From an uncultured Desulfuromonadales bacterium (GTDB lineage: Bacteria > Desulfobacterota > Desulfuromonadia > Desulfuromonadales > Geopsychrobacteraceae), in the NCBI GenBank assembly GCA_945788205.1, contig CALZLE010000119.1:1-5357 (forward strand): a stretch of DNA of 5,357 nt, in the 5' to 3' direction. A program made the position numbers and the translations under genes. Position 1 is the stretch's first letter. Each line of letters starts with the position of its first letter. Shown one piece after another: positions 5,229-5,357 of the stretch. The notes beneath the pieces were generated by a model. That model was not told where the DNA came from, did not search any database, and saw only the letters and a list, made by a program, of their open reading frames with translations.

Positions 5229-5357
5229 CTAACTACAGTTGTAAGATTGGCAGGCAGCATCAAATGCCTGCTGGATAAAATCGATGGGCAAATCGGTGGT
5301 AGCCGGCAACCGAGACGCTAAGAGCTTGCGACCTTCTGTCAACTGTTCTGCAAACAG
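5229..5357 (-). CDS. C-terminal 42 residues of an unidentified protein (starts beyond the right edge)
   Basis: The minus-strand frame from the window edge is open for 42 codons and stops at TAG (5229-5231), 11 nt before the ATG of the HEAT gene. The residues read as a real, mostly helical protein end, with LTEGRKLLASRL, then LPIDFIQQAFDAA, and a terminal CQSYNCS; the other two frames on this strand contain stops. I do not recognise the family. It does not end in an NWETF-like CheR-binding pentapeptide. The tight spacing suggests it belongs to the same operon, and a chemotaxis-related gene would be the natural guess, but the sequence shown does not prove it. It is too short to meet common ORF length cut-offs. 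Confidence 0.7.
   Translation of the reverse strand: MFAEQLTEGRKLLASRLPATTDLPIDFIQQAFDAACQSYNCS
5250..5271. repeat. Inverted repeat at the end of the upstream gene
   Basis: GCAGGCA (5250-5256) and TGCCTGC (5265-5271) form a perfect 7-bp stem around an 8-nt loop, inside the last codons of the unidentified gene and about 33 nt before the HEAT start. No T run follows on the minus strand, so it is not an intrinsic terminator. It could tune mRNA stability or coupling between the two genes, or be chance. Confidence 0.4.

Overview
The window is a compact, single-direction piece of a bacterial chromosome: every gene I can support lies on the minus strand. Reading in the direction of transcription (high to low coordinates), the order is: the last 42 codons of an unidentified gene; a long HEAT-repeat protein; the chemotaxis methyltransferase CheR; the chemotaxis methylesterase/response regulator CheB; a single-domain CheY-like receiver; translation initiation factor IF-1 (infA); and the first 111 codons of leucyl-tRNA synthetase (leuS). 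By eye, base composition is moderate (near half G+C). The protein sequences and the che-HEAT gene arrangement suggest a Gram-negative bacterium, perhaps a deltaproteobacterium of the Desulfuromonas/Geobacter type. That placement is an inference from resemblance and has not been tested by a search.

Upper half (about 1230-5357): a tightly packed signal-transduction operon. The unidentified upstream gene ends 11 nt before the HEAT gene, the HEAT gene ends 6 nt before cheR, and cheR and cheB overlap by ATGA. CheR and CheB form the adaptation pair that adds and removes methyl groups on chemoreceptor glutamates. The HEAT protein has about 19 helical repeats and looks like a soluble scaffold; being locked to cheR suggests it works with the methylation machinery. 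No receptor, CheA or CheW is visible, so these would lie beyond the right edge or elsewhere in the genome. A CheY-like receiver follows cheB after a 90-nt gap that contains a candidate extended -10 promoter, so it may be expressed both with the operon and alone.

Lower half (1-823): translation genes. infA has a good promoter (TTGACA, 17-bp spacer, TG-extended -10) and begins at a rare TTG codon behind a perfect AGGAGG. The 170-nt infA-leuS gap holds several short inverted repeats, a weak terminator-like hairpin and possibly a leuS promoter. leuS starts behind a strong GGAGGT.

No mobile elements, CRISPR arrays, tRNA or rRNA genes were seen. The least ordinary items are the large cysteine-bearing HEAT protein embedded in the che operon, the TTG start of infA, and the nested hairpins between infA and leuS.
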